A program made the translations under genes and the position numbers. From Candidatus Nitrosopumilus sp. (GTDB lineage: Archaea; Thermoproteota; Nitrososphaeria; Nitrososphaerales; Nitrosopumilaceae), in contig JAILWG010000002.1 in assembly GCA_025699075.1 (NCBI GenBank), positions 120,048 to 184,047 on the forward strand: 64,000 nt of DNA, read 5' to 3'. The notes under the pieces are model-generated. The model was not told where the DNA came from, ran no database searches, and saw only the letters and a program-made list of their open reading frames with translations. Numbering within the stretch: the stretch's first letter is position 1; every line of letters begins with the position of its first letter. This document shows positions 38,858 through 49,244 of this stretch, in pieces.

Positions 38858-40261
38858 ATGACGTATGATACTCTAATTGCTGACTCACACGTTATTCTTC
38901 CTCAAGGAATGGTTGACAAAAATATCATTATTGATGAGGGAAAAATTGTTGGATTTACTACAGATACGCCTGCATGTGATCATAAAATCAATGGAGCAGG
39001 ACTAGTTTCAGTTCCAGGACCAATTGATACACATGTTCACTATGGTGTTTATTCTCCAATTAATGAAGCTGCAAAAACTGAATCTCATGCTGCAGCAATA
39101 GGTGGAATCACTACGATGATGCGAATGCTTAGACTAGGTGATCCGTTTTCCATCTCTTTACAAGCCCAACTTGATGCTGCATCTGAAAATCATTATGTTG
39201 ATTATGCAATACATGCTTCTGTTTTTACGCCACAACAAATCAGTGAGATGAATTTGTGTGTTGAAAAAGGAATTACTTCTTTTAAGATTTACATGAATCT
39301 TGGTGGTGAGGTTGGACATGTATACATGGATATGCCACCTAATTCCCAAAACCTTGTTGCAGCTCAAGTAGATGTAACTGATGAAATTGTTGAACAAACA
39401 GTAAAAGCTGCATCTGAACTTGGTTGTCCTGTTCTAGTTCATGCTGAAGACTATGAATCATGTGGATGTGGAATTAAAACTGCAAAAGAAAAACATCAGG
39501 ATGGATTATCTGCATGGTCCTCAAGTCGTTCTCCGGAATTTGAAGCTAAAGCAATCAAAACCGTGTCAAAATTTGGTAGAGATTATGATTGTGTAATTTA
39601 CTTTGTTCACATTGGTTCAGAACGTGCATTAAAACAAATTGAAGAGGAGAAAAAACTTGGAACAAAAATCTTTGTAGAAACTTGTCCTCATTATTTGACA
39701 CTCTCTTATGAAAAACAGTCTGGATACTTGGCAAAAGTTATGCCACCAATTAGAACAGAAGATGATCGTAAGGCCATATGGAATGCATTGGCAAATAACC
39801 AAATTGATACAATAGGCACTGATCATGTTGCAAATCAACTTAAACTCAAACTTGGTGGAGATGATGTTTGGAGTGCTCTTGCTGGATTTCCCGGCATAGG
39901 CACAGTAATTCCAATTTTACTCAACGATGGAGTCAATCAAAAGAAGATTACACTAGAGCAATTTGTACAGTTTACAAGCCAAAACGCTGCTCAAATCTTT
40001 GGAATGTATCCTCAAAAAGGGACCTTGGAGAAAAATTCTGACGCAGATGTTGTAATGCTGGATTTGAAAAAAGAAAAAACTGTAACTTCTGATCTTTTTG
40101 GTGGGTTCTCTGACTATATTGTATATGAGGGTAGAAGTCTTACAGGATGGCCTGTCAAGACAATTGTTCGTGGCGAATTAGTAGCTGAGAACTTTGAAGT
40201 GATTGGAAAACTTGGTCATGGTAAACTAGTTGATAGAAAAATTAACTTGTTTTCAAAATAA
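38858..40261 (+). CDS. pyrC: Dihydroorotase / amidohydrolase
   Basis: PGPIDTHVHYG; HAEDYESC; ETCPHYLTL; GTDHVANQ. Confidence 0.85.
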   Translation: MTYDTLIADSHVILPQGMVDKNIIIDEGKIVGFTTDTPACDHKINGAGLVSVPGPIDTHVHYGVYSPINEAAKTESHAAAIGGITTMMRMLRLGDPFSISLQAQLDAASENHYVDYAIHASVFTPQQISEMNLCVEKGITSFKIYMNLGGEVGHVYMDMPPNSQNLVAAQVDVTDEIVEQTVKAASELGCPVLVHAEDYESCGCGIKTAKEKHQDGLSAWSSSRSPEFEAKAIKTVSKFGRDYDCVIYFVHIGSERALKQIEEEKKLGTKIFVETCPHYLTLSYEKQSGYLAKVMPPIRTEDDRKAIWNALANNQIDTIGTDHVANQLKLKLGGDDVWSALAGFPGIGTVIPILLNDGVNQKKITLEQFVQFTSQNAAQIFGMYPQKGTLEKNSDADVVMLDLKKEKTVTSDLFGGFSDYIVYEGRSLTGWPVKTIVRGELVAENFEVIGKLGHGKLVDRKINLFSK

Positions 40262-40311
40262 TTTAGTTTTTTACGATTGCTTTTTAAGAGAAAAATACTG
40301 TACTCTTTTTA

Positions 40312-41250
40312 TTGCATTTTCAATATGTCCCTTTTTTTGTGATCCTTCTCACTCTTATTGTTAGTCCCTCTCTTGTTACAGATATTTCTGCTCAACAAGA
40401 TGTTCCTATACATCAACAATGGAAAAAATTCCTAGATTTTGACATGCTAACTTGTAAATCTGGATATTTGTTGTTGCAAAAAAGTAATGGTAATCCTGCA
40501 TGTGTGATGCCCTCCACATATTTGAAATTGGTAGATAGAGGATATGGCTCACACAATCAATCAATGATGGAAAAAAATCCTGAAATGATGAATTATTTGA
40601 TGAATAGCATGGCATCTAATGAAAAAATAATGCATCACTGGCATGAGATGTTGCAGAAAAATCCTAACATGATGATGCAAACAATGAATGATTGGGTGTC
40701 TCAAATGAAAGAAAACCCTGAACTGCTCAAAAACATGTTGGCATCTATGACTGCGCCAGAATTTAGAGACCAAATGATTTACACAATGAAGAATCATCAC
40801 CAAATGGAAAATCATCTAAAATCCCATTCAGAATGGATGAATTCAGTGCATCAACCAATGGGTTCTGGAATGGGACAAGGAATGCATCAATCAGACTGCA
40901 TGTGGTGCTCTGATTATAATCATGATTCAATGAATTCTCATGGGATGATGATGTCTGATTCTTCTAAAATGATGATGTCTGATTCTTCTAAAATGATGAT
41001 GTCTAATTCTTCTAAAATGATGGATATGATTCATCATATTTGGATAAATTCTGAAATGACTAAAGACATGCACACAATGATGCTTGAAGATCCTTCTCAT
41101 ATGACTATGATGTCTAAGCAAATGATGGAACCTATGCTAAACTCTGTAATGGATGATGAATACCTACGGGAACAAATGATAGAATTAATGTTAGAACACA
41201 AAGATTTCATGAATTCAATTAGACATGAAAATCCAAAAACAGATAACTAA
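40312..41250 (+). CDS. Secreted Met/His-rich protein, putative metal-binding
   Basis: Signal peptide; very high Met content; SDSSKMMM repeats. Confidence 0.7.
   Translation: MHFQYVPFFVILLTLIVSPSLVTDISAQQDVPIHQQWKKFLDFDMLTCKSGYLLLQKSNGNPACVMPSTYLKLVDRGYGSHNQSMMEKNPEMMNYLMNSMASNEKIMHHWHEMLQKNPNMMMQTMNDWVSQMKENPELLKNMLASMTAPEFRDQMIYTMKNHHQMENHLKSHSEWMNSVHQPMGSGMGQGMHQSDCMWCSDYNHDSMNSHGMMMSDSSKMMMSDSSKMMMSNSSKMMDMIHHIWINSEMTKDMHTMMLEDPSHMTMMSKQMMEPMLNSVMDDEYLREQMIELMLEHKDFMNSIRHENPKTDN
40945..41016 (+). repeat. Three tandem 24-bp repeats ATGATGATGTCTGATTCTTCTAAA
   Basis: Copies at 40945, 40969 and 40993 (last has one mismatch). Confidence 0.9.
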
Positions 41251-41308
41251 TTCTGAAATCAAAAAAATTACCGAGCGTTTTTAATCATAAAAATCTAAAT
41301 GATATTAA

Positions 41309-41965
41309 TTGTCAATTGAAAAAAAATATCATACTGCAATAAATGATTTAATTATACATCTGAAAAATTCAAAATTTCTAACTGATACTCGAGTAGAATC
41401 TGCACTAAGAAATATTCCAAGACACAAATTTGTTCCTGAATCTGAGTTAGATTATGCGTATAACAATGAACCACTACCACTGATGAAAAATCAAACCATT
41501 TCTCAACCTGGCGTTGTCACAAGAATGACCGAATGGTTGGATGTTAGAGAGGGACAAAAAATTCTAGAAATAGGTACCGGTTCAGGTTGGCAGAGTGCAA
41601 TTCTTTCTTATTTGGTAGGAAAAGGAGATGTTTATTCTGTTGAAAGACATCCAGAACTTGCAAAATTTGCACAAGAAAATCTGAAAAAATTAAACATTGA
41701 CAATGTTCATGTGGTTTTAGGAGATGGAAGTGTTGGATATCCTGATGAATCCCCATATGATCGAATCATAATCACTGCTGCATGTACTGAAATTCCCTTG
41801 CCGTTAATTGATCAACTTGATGAAGGTGGACTGATTCTTGCGCCCGTTGGTGATTCGTCACAATCACTAGTCCTACTACAAAAGACCTCCAAAGGAATGA
41901 TTGAGATTAAAAATCAGTCAAAATATGTTTTTGTCCCATTACATGGAAAATTTGGGAAAAAGTAA
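41309..41965 (+). CDS. pcm: Protein-L-isoaspartate O-methyltransferase
   Basis: ISQPGVVTRMTEWLDVREGQKILEIGTGSGWQSAIL. Confidence 0.92.
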   Translation: MSIEKKYHTAINDLIIHLKNSKFLTDTRVESALRNIPRHKFVPESELDYAYNNEPLPLMKNQTISQPGVVTRMTEWLDVREGQKILEIGTGSGWQSAILSYLVGKGDVYSVERHPELAKFAQENLKKLNIDNVHVVLGDGSVGYPDESPYDRIIITAACTEIPLPLIDQLDEGGLILAPVGDSSQSLVLLQKTSKGMIEIKNQSKYVFVPLHGKFGKK

Positions 41966-41980
41966 AGATCCACATTTCTG

Positions 41981-42814
41981 TTAAACAAATTTTATTGCAC
42001 CATAACCTACTACTGACTCTGTATCTCCTGACACATCTCCACTTGTTGCATAACTTAGCAGTTCTCCTTTTGTAGCGCCCAACTTTTTGCATGCAATCAT
42101 TGCTGATGCCATAGCTCCGTAACCACACGCAGTAACTCTTCTTTCATACAACACTTGATAGAATTTTTTTACATCCATTGCCAAGATTGGTTCTATCAAT
42201 GCTTTGTCTTGTTGATGTGCAAAAGAGTTTTCTTCATAATGCGTAAAGTCTGATGATGCAATAATTATTGCATTTTTCTTTTTTGCAATCTCATATACTG
42301 CATTCCCAACATCCATTGCCATTTTCATATCTTGTACACGTAAAATTATGGGAAGGATTTGAAATTCGTTTGAGAGTATTTCTTGCAGCATTGGAATCTG
42401 CACCTCTAGACTATGATCTTGAGAATGAGAATATTCATCAATCTCAATAAACTCTGATATTTCTGCCACTTGTCTTGCTGACTCTGAATCTACCTGAACT
42501 TCTCCTAAAGGAGTATGCCATTGGGCATCAGTCATTGTTGCAGCGTCTTTTCCTACGCCGAAATGATTTGGCCCTATAATTATTGCAAGTTCTGGATTCT
42601 GAGATGATATGGCCTTGTAAGAGTGACATGCGGTGGGTCCAGAATACACATATCCTGCATGAGGACAAACAATACCGTATATTTTTTCATCTGATAATTT
42701 GGACTTCCTGCCTGGTCCGTACTTGTGTTCCAGACAGTATTGAATCATGTTTTCTAAATCTTCTTTTTTATCAGGATAAAACTGTCCTGCAACAACTGGT
42801 TCTCTAATCATCAA
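41981..42814 (-). CDS. MEMO1 family protein (AmmeMemoRadiSam protein B)
   Basis: REPVVAGQFYPDKKEDL; CPHAGYVYSGPTACHSY. Confidence 0.92.
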   Translation of the reverse strand: MMIREPVVAGQFYPDKKEDLENMIQYCLEHKYGPGRKSKLSDEKIYGIVCPHAGYVYSGPTACHSYKAISSQNPELAIIIGPNHFGVGKDAATMTDAQWHTPLGEVQVDSESARQVAEISEFIEIDEYSHSQDHSLEVQIPMLQEILSNEFQILPIILRVQDMKMAMDVGNAVYEIAKKKNAIIIASSDFTHYEENSFAHQQDKALIEPILAMDVKKFYQVLYERRVTACGYGAMASAMIACKKLGATKGELLSYATSGDVSGDTESVVGYGAIKFV

Positions 42815-42832
42815 TTTGTTTTACACATTATT

Positions 42833-43453
42833 TTATAAAAAATGATTAGATGATTCTCTGATGATATTTCCATTTGGTGACACTTCTTTGAAAATTACTC
42901 CTTGAAATTTTGATATTTTTGTATCTTTATCTTTCCATGCGTCTTTTTTGAGCCCTGCTTTCTGACATGTAAATTCAAGAAATTCCTCAACATCCCAATT
43001 ATACTCTGTGGGAACTTGAGGTAAGAGTAAACCTGACGCAAAGGCATTTTCTACAATCAATCCATCTCTACCAATTTTGATCTCTGATAGATATTCCGAA
43101 GGTTTGTTCACTTTGATCTCCACAGGTGTTGTGAGAACTGTAACCTCAAAAACAATCTCATCTAGTTCGTCTAGAGTCACAGGACTAAATCGTGTATCTT
43201 GAGTTGCAGCTGATATTGCAGCATCGATTAACCCTTCTGATAATTTCTTTACTGGAATAGGATATCCTATACATCCTCTCAATGAATCTTGTTTGTTTAG
43301 TGTAACAAAAACTCCTGAACTAAAATCAAATTTTGAATTAAATACATCATCATTAATCTTTGAATGATTCTTTAAAAATTCAGTAACTGCCTTTCTTGCC
43401 ATTTTTACTAATTCTTCTCCTTCTGAATCAGTGAATTCCTTTGACTCTCCCAT
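42833..43453 (-). CDS. AMMECR1 family protein (AmmeMemoRadiSam protein A)
   Basis: GVFVTLNKQDSLRGCIGYP. Confidence 0.92.
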   Translation of the reverse strand: MGESKEFTDSEGEELVKMARKAVTEFLKNHSKINDDVFNSKFDFSSGVFVTLNKQDSLRGCIGYPIPVKKLSEGLIDAAISAATQDTRFSPVTLDELDEIVFEVTVLTTPVEIKVNKPSEYLSEIKIGRDGLIVENAFASGLLLPQVPTEYNWDVEEFLEFTCQKAGLKKDAWKDKDTKISKFQGVIFKEVSPNGNIIRESSNHFL

Positions 43454-43487
43454 ACTTGTTAAATACGTAAAAACACAATAAAAAACA

Positions 43488-44558
43488 TTGACGACTTTAC
43501 TTGGAAAAGAAGCAGAACTTTATGAGACATTACCTAATGACAAGGTAAAATGTACAGCTTGTGCCCGATATTGTGAAATCGGTAAAGGTCAAATCGGTTT
43601 ATGTGGAATCCGAGGAAATGAAAATGGCAAACTGCAGCTATATGCATATGGTAAAGTGATTTCAGGTCATGTTGATCCGATTGAGAAAAAACCATTAATT
43701 CACTATTATCCAGGCAGTAAAGTCTATTCTATTGCAACAACAGGATGTAATTGGCTTTGCAGATATTGCCAGAATTCTGATATCAGTCAAAGGAGGAAAG
43801 TCGAGGGAATTGATATGACTCCTGATGATGTTGCAAATACTGCAGTAAAATATGGTGCGCACGGAATTGCATATACCTACAACGAACCCTCTATCTTCAT
43901 TGAATTTGCACGTGATTGTGGAATTGCTGCTAGAAAAAAAGGCTTGTTTAACGTTTTTGTCTCTAATGGATACGATACTCCAGAATCAGTTTCAATGATG
44001 AATGAATTTCTTGATGGCATCACTGTTGATTTCAAAGGAAATGCAGAAAAAGAGTTTACCAGAAAATTTATCGGAGTTCCTGACCCTCAACCTGTCTTTG
44101 ACACTTTGTTGGAAATTAGAGATAAAACAAAAATTCATGTAGAAATTACTGATTTGGTTGTACCCAAAGTAGGTGATGATTTGGAACATGCAAGAAAACT
44201 TTCAAAATTCATTTATGATGAATTTGGACCTGAAATGCCAATTCACTTTTTGAGATTTCATCCTGATTACAAAATGATGGAATATCCTAGTACTCCTGTT
44301 GAGACTTTGGAAAAACATTATCAAGTTGCAAAAGATGTAGGCTTGAAGTATGTATATCTAGGAAATGTTCCTGGGCATAAATGGGAGCATACATACTGTT
44401 CTGAATGCAACAAAATAGTTGTTAATCGTTATGGGTTTAGTATTAGAGAATGGCATCTTGATAAGAACAACTGTTGTGAGTTTTGTGGGAATCATATACC
44501 TATTGAGGGTAACTTACAAGAAGGCTACAAGCAAGATCGTTTTCAGTTTGTATCTTAG
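43488..44558 (+). CDS. AmmeMemoRadiSam system radical SAM enzyme
   Basis: TTGCNWLCRYCQNSDISQ; CTACARYCEIGKGQIGLCGIRGN; TTG start. Confidence 0.92.
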   Translation: MTTLLGKEAELYETLPNDKVKCTACARYCEIGKGQIGLCGIRGNENGKLQLYAYGKVISGHVDPIEKKPLIHYYPGSKVYSIATTGCNWLCRYCQNSDISQRRKVEGIDMTPDDVANTAVKYGAHGIAYTYNEPSIFIEFARDCGIAARKKGLFNVFVSNGYDTPESVSMMNEFLDGITVDFKGNAEKEFTRKFIGVPDPQPVFDTLLEIRDKTKIHVEITDLVVPKVGDDLEHARKLSKFIYDEFGPEMPIHFLRFHPDYKMMEYPSTPVETLEKHYQVAKDVGLKYVYLGNVPGHKWEHTYCSECNKIVVNRYGFSIREWHLDKNNCCEFCGNHIPIEGNLQEGYKQDRFQFVS

Positions 44559-44649
44559 AAACTTTTTTAATTTTTTTTGTATTAGATTAATCAAAAAATC
44601 TAATATCTTAATTCATTACTTGACAAGTAGAAAATAAAAAGAAAGTGGA

Positions 44650-46629
44650 TTATTGTCCACAGTTACAATTTGGTCCACACATACATGGTCCGGCTTCGCC
44701 AGAACAAATACATGCACCCTCTTGATCACATGAACATCCTTCTGCACACTGGCAGGTTTCATCGGTACCACAGTTACAATTTGGTCCACACATACATGGT
44801 CCGGCTTCGCCAGAACATGTGCACACTCCTTCTGCATCACAATTACAATCTACTGCACAATCACACATTGCACCATGAGATCTCTTCTCTTGAACTGATA
44901 TTGACTCACTACCTCCCATTGTTACAATGGAATAGGTGATGCCAAATGGTTCAGTGCTAAATGTATGAGCTGCTAATGCATTACCTGTAAACATCCATGT
45001 TCCCATCTTGTTTTTTTGGTCAACAAGTGTTAGTGCAAACTTTGTCTTACCATCTGGAGTCCAGATAGTCTGTCCCATAACTTGATCTTCTGTTAATGGT
45101 CCGTGGAGTGCAACTAGTTGAACATTTTCAGATGCTGAATATGTAAGCATTCCTTTGTACATTTTCTCTGAAGGTGCTAGTAATACTGCAAGTTGGTGTA
45201 GTTCATGACCTTGTCCTGGATCAGTCTCTGACTGAATTACTCCAGTAACTGATTTCATCTCATATCCGCTCATTCTGTAATGATGTCCATACATGTTACC
45301 GCATGAACATACTCCATCACAGTGTTTCATATGTCCATAACTAGTTCCTGAACAATTACATCCTGCACCACATGAGCATTGACCGGATTCACCACATGAG
45401 CAAGTGTCACTATCACAAGTGCATCCTGCACCACATGAGCAAGTTCCATCCTCACTGCAGTTACATTTTGTGCCATCAGATCCATACTTCATAGAATCTC
45501 CACAGTTACAATTTGGTCCACACATACATGGTCCGGCTTCGCCAGAACAAATACATGCACCCTCTTGATCACATGAACATCCTTCTGCACAATCACAACT
45601 TCCATACATTGCATGTCCATCAGATACTTGTGCATAATGAAGTGAATATGACATTGAAAATGGTTCAGTGCTAAATGTATGAGCTGCTAATGCATTACCT
45701 GTAAACATCCATGTTCCCATCTTGTTTTTTTGGTCAACAAGTGTTAGTGCAAACTTTGTCTTACCATCTGGAGTCCAGATAGTCTGTCCCATAACTTGAT
45801 CTTCTGTTAATGGTCCGTGGAGTGCAACTAGTTGAACATTTTCAGATGCTGAATATGTAAGCATTCCTTTGTACATTTTCTCTGAAGGTGCTAGTAATAC
45901 TGCAAGTTGGTGTAGTTCATGACCTTGTCCTGGATCAGTCTCTGACTGAATTACTCCAGTAACTGATTTCATCTCATATCCGCTCATTCTGTAATGATGT
46001 CCATACATGTTACCGCATGAACATACTCCATCACAGTGTTTCATATGTCCATAACTAGTTCCTGAACAATTACATCCTGCACCACATGAGCATTGACCGG
46101 ATTCACCACATGAGCAAGTGTCACTATCACAAGTGCATCCTGCACCACATGAGCAAGTTCCATCCTCACTGCAGTTACATTTTGTGCCATCAGATCCATA
46201 CTTCATAGAATCTCCACAGTTACAATTTGGTCCACACATACATGGTCCGGCTTCGCCAGAACAAGTGCATGCACCTGCATCACAATTACAATCTTCTGCA
46301 CAATTACAAACCTCTCCTTGAGATCTTTTCTCTTGAACAGTTTCGGGAGGTAATGGCATTCCCTTTTGTTCGAGACCATAGCGAGGAATTACAATGTCGG
46401 CAGGAGTTTGTCCTGCTTCCCATGCTTCTTTTCCTCCCGGAATGTCTGAACATAATCTATCTCCACACACAGTTCCTTTTGTAGTGGAACCAAATGATTT
46501 AGTAGAAACACCTTGTCCCTTCATTGCGTCTGCATATTGAACTGAAGATGATGCAACTATTGCACCTGTCAATAGAATTGTAGTGGCAAATAGTACCGCT
46601 AGGGCTGTTAATTTCATTGTATAAGACAC
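44650..46629 (-). CDS. Secreted Cys-rich protein with duplicated CHRD-like domains and metallothionein-like CxC arrays
   Basis: Signal peptide; GPCMCGPNCNCG and CSCGAGCTCDSDTCSCGESG arrays; ASENVQLVALHGPLTEDQ... Confidence 0.8.
   Translation of the reverse strand: MSYTMKLTALAVLFATTILLTGAIVASSSVQYADAMKGQGVSTKSFGSTTKGTVCGDRLCSDIPGGKEAWEAGQTPADIVIPRYGLEQKGMPLPPETVQEKRSQGEVCNCAEDCNCDAGACTCSGEAGPCMCGPNCNCGDSMKYGSDGTKCNCSEDGTCSCGAGCTCDSDTCSCGESGQCSCGAGCNCSGTSYGHMKHCDGVCSCGNMYGHHYRMSGYEMKSVTGVIQSETDPGQGHELHQLAVLLAPSEKMYKGMLTYSASENVQLVALHGPLTEDQVMGQTIWTPDGKTKFALTLVDQKNKMGTWMFTGNALAAHTFSTEPFSMSYSLHYAQVSDGHAMYGSCDCAEGCSCDQEGACICSGEAGPCMCGPNCNCGDSMKYGSDGTKCNCSEDGTCSCGAGCTCDSDTCSCGESGQCSCGAGCNCSGTSYGHMKHCDGVCSCGNMYGHHYRMSGYEMKSVTGVIQSETDPGQGHELHQLAVLLAPSEKMYKGMLTYSASENVQLVALHGPLTEDQVMGQTIWTPDGKTKFALTLVDQKNKMGTWMFTGNALAAHTFSTEPFGITYSIVTMGGSESISVQEKRSHGAMCDCAVDCNCDAEGVCTCSGEAGPCMCGPNCNCGTDETCQCAEGCSCDQEGACICSGEAGPCMCGPNCNCGQ
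44945..45550 (-). repeat. 606-bp direct repeat, copy 1 (period 714 bp)
   Basis: Appears identical to 45659-46264 by eye; encodes ~202 identical aa. Confidence 0.9.
45659..46264 (-). repeat. 606-bp direct repeat, copy 2
   Basis: See 44945-45550. Confidence 0.9.
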
Positions 46630-46736
46630 CCCACATTCATTATAAAAGGAATTATATCATTTTCACAATTGGTTTACTGGTACAAACACTGAATTATTTT
46701 CACGAATGACAATTACGTTTCATTTTTAATATTAGT

Positions 46737-47663
46737 ATGCTAAAGATATCTGTGAATTATTTTACAATTGTTATGGGATTAATGTTAATTTTTTCAATTC
46801 AAGGAGCTTCTGCACAAGAAATTCCTCTTTGGATAAAAAATTCTGCACAATGGTGGTCTGAAGATTTGATAACAGATGCAGACTTTGTAAAAGGAATTGA
46901 ATTTTTGGTAAATGAAAAAATTATCCAAGTTGATACGAATTCATTAGAATATAAAAAATCTGAAAAAATTCCAACATGGGTTAAAAACAATGCAGGATGG
47001 TGGGCAGATGACACGATTGGTGATGTGGATTTCCTTAATGGAATAAAATATTTGATTTCAAATGGAATTATTTCAGTTAATCTAAATCAAAATACATCTG
47101 ATGAGAAATTAGTGATAGGAGGATTTGATTTGAGCAATGCAGGTCCGTTTGAAGGAAATAAAGATGCGCCATACACAATCATCATGTTTAGTGATCATCA
47201 ATGTGGAAAATGTGTAAACTGGCTATCCCATGAAAAAGAGATTGTTGATGAAAAACTTATCAATTCTGGAATGGCAAAATTCTTTTTATTGGACTATCCT
47301 ATGTTGGGAGAAGATTCTGTATCAGCTGCTGAGGCAAGTTACTGTGCTTTAGAACAGGGAAATTATTTTGAATATCTAGACGTACTTAACAAAAAATATG
47401 CTGGAGTTCAAAATGGATGGGCTAGTATGGATGCTCTTGTAGGCTATGCCAGGGGATTGGACTTGAATTTTGAAGAATTCGATGACTGTCTCTTCTGGGA
47501 ACAACAAGCACTAAGAGTTGATTACAACAAAAAAGTTGCGCTCTCACATGGTGTGGTGAGTACTCCTACATTTTTTGTTGTAGGTCCTGACAATCAGATA
47601 AAAAAAATTACAGGCTCTCAGCCTCCCATGATTTTTGAAGCAGTGATAAAGGAGATGAAATAA
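46737..47663 (+). CDS. DsbA/thioredoxin-like secreted protein with two WWxxD modules
   Basis: PYTIIMFSDHQCGKCVNWLSHE; VVSTPTFFVVGPD; IPLWIKNSAQWWSEDLITDADFVKGIEFL. Confidence 0.82.
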   Translation: MLKISVNYFTIVMGLMLIFSIQGASAQEIPLWIKNSAQWWSEDLITDADFVKGIEFLVNEKIIQVDTNSLEYKKSEKIPTWVKNNAGWWADDTIGDVDFLNGIKYLISNGIISVNLNQNTSDEKLVIGGFDLSNAGPFEGNKDAPYTIIMFSDHQCGKCVNWLSHEKEIVDEKLINSGMAKFFLLDYPMLGEDSVSAAEASYCALEQGNYFEYLDVLNKKYAGVQNGWASMDALVGYARGLDLNFEEFDDCLFWEQQALRVDYNKKVALSHGVVSTPTFFVVGPDNQIKKITGSQPPMIFEAVIKEMK

Positions 47664-47730
47664 TTTTTCTTCCTTAGAGAAACATGAATTAGCCCTCAAG
47701 GTAGTTTTTTCAAATTTTAGATATCTTGCT

Positions 47731-48174
47731 TTGTTTACGATATTTTTTTTGGGGTTATTCTTACCTCTAATTTATGTAACAGAGTATTTGTTTTTTGAAC
47801 CATATCTTTTGTTCTATGTTGCAGAATATGAGATTCTCAACTTTTTATCAATTGTTCTAATTTGTGCATTAACTGGAGTGGTTCTAAGCATGTCCATATT
47901 TAGAATCAGATTTCTCAGTGCAAGTACAAAAAAACTACGTACAGGACTAATTGGTTCTATCATTGGTGCCGGTGCTGGTGCTTGTTGTGGTGGTATAGGC
48001 ATTGCACTAATCTCAATTTTTGGGGCTGTTGGAGGTGTTGCAACATCTGTTCTTACAAATTTTGAAATTCCTCTAAGAGTTACATCAATAGCAATTCTTG
48101 TCTTTACATATTTTATGATAGTAAAAGATCTAAACCGAGAGTGTAAAGTAAAGTTTGATAAATTTCGAGATTGA
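47731..48174 (+). CDS. Small membrane protein
   Basis: Several TM segments; GAGAGACCGGIGIALISIFGAVGG. Confidence 0.65.
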   Translation: MFTIFFLGLFLPLIYVTEYLFFEPYLLFYVAEYEILNFLSIVLICALTGVVLSMSIFRIRFLSASTKKLRTGLIGSIIGAGAGACCGGIGIALISIFGAVGGVATSVLTNFEIPLRVTSIAILVFTYFMIVKDLNRECKVKFDKFRD

Positions 48175-48249
48175 TATTTATAAATTTCCAAATTTAATAT
48201 TGTAACTGTTCTGTAAATCTTCTTAGTTATAACAAAAAAAAAAATAAAG

Positions 48250-48732
48250 TTATTGAACATTTATGGATTTTTTCGTTTGAGGAGATGTTGGTTTACTTTT
48301 TGGAAGGGTCACATCTAAAACCCCATCAGTTAGCTTTGCCTTTACTTTTCCAGGAACAACTTTTTCAGACAATGGTATAGTCTGATAATATGACATACTG
48401 TGTCTCTCTTTTCTCAAGTAGTTCTTTTTCTTTTCTTCCTCTTTATGTTCACCAGTTACCTCAATTGAGTTATCTGTAACATTGAGTTTGATCTCATTTT
48501 TCTTCAATCCTGGCATGTTCATCTTCATACGAAGTTGATTTCCCTCATCAATTATGTCGCATCCAGTTTCATGCAATTTTGGAAAGGATGAAAAATCTAT
48601 TCTTGGAAAAGAAGAAAATGATTTTTCTAGGTCTCTTCTAAAATTGTCAAAAACTCTGTCAAATTCTGACATGCCTAACTTTGCAGGCGTTGATGCTAGT
48701 TTTTTTGCAGGTTTTTTTGCCATGCAAAACAA
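48250..48732 (-). CDS. Hsp20/alpha-crystallin family protein
   Basis: LRMKMNMPGLKKNEIKLNVTDNSIEVTGEHKEEEKK...LTDGVLDVTLPK. Confidence 0.88.
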   Translation of the reverse strand: MFCMAKKPAKKLASTPAKLGMSEFDRVFDNFRRDLEKSFSSFPRIDFSSFPKLHETGCDIIDEGNQLRMKMNMPGLKKNEIKLNVTDNSIEVTGEHKEEEKKKNYLRKERHSMSYYQTIPLSEKVVPGKVKAKLTDGVLDVTLPKSKPTSPQTKKSINVQ

Positions 48733-48815
48733 AACAAACTATTGCTTATCAATAGATTTGATAATTCTCAAATATGAAAACCAATAATTTTCATTCATCA
48801 TTACAATTTTAAGAA

Positions 48816-49244
48816 TTAGTTATTTTCAGTTTGAGTTTTTTCTATATCTTTTAACATGGATTTTCTTACGAGGATTGGAATATTGTAGTAAGTTGCCAAT
48901 GCTATTGCATCTGACGCTCTAAAGTTTCTAAAGACCATGTCTTTTTTTCCAGTAAAATACAGGTTTGCCCTAAAAATTCCTTCACTTTCATAAATTTTGA
49001 CCTTAACAAGAAAGATTTCATTTTCTTCGCATATTTGTTCGACTAATCGATAAATTGTTGGGGGTTCATCCCGCTTTCCCTCGATAAAATCAGAAATAAT
49101 ACTAGCTACTTCTGATGAAAAACCAGACATTACAAATTCAACTTTCTCATCTTTTAGCAGCACCGCACCTGTTACTGAATCAACCATTCCAATTTGATCT
49201 ACTTTCACTGTCTCATAATCTGAGTCAATTTCATTAATTTTCAT
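48816..49244 (-). CDS. Bifunctional nuclease (DUF151) family protein
   Basis: DSVTGAVLLKDE...FRASDAIALATYYNIPILVRKSML. Confidence 0.75.
   Translation of the reverse strand: MKINEIDSDYETVKVDQIGMVDSVTGAVLLKDEKVEFVMSGFSSEVASIISDFIEGKRDEPPTIYRLVEQICEENEIFLVKVKIYESEGIFRANLYFTGKKDMVFRNFRASDAIALATYYNIPILVRKSMLKDIEKTQTENN

Noticed and set aside
40561-40815. His-rich minus-strand ORF
   Set aside because: Artefact of CAT (reverse of ATG) in the antisense of the Met-rich gene; also 40927-41121.
44670-46321. Repeats in the Cys-rich gene as CRISPR or transposon
   Set aside because: Repeats are long, in frame and coding (period 714 bp) with no spacers or transposase.
38227-48732. Two Hsp20 genes as a special stress island
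   Set aside because: Multiple sHsps are ordinary; the two genes are 10 kb apart with unrelated neighbours.
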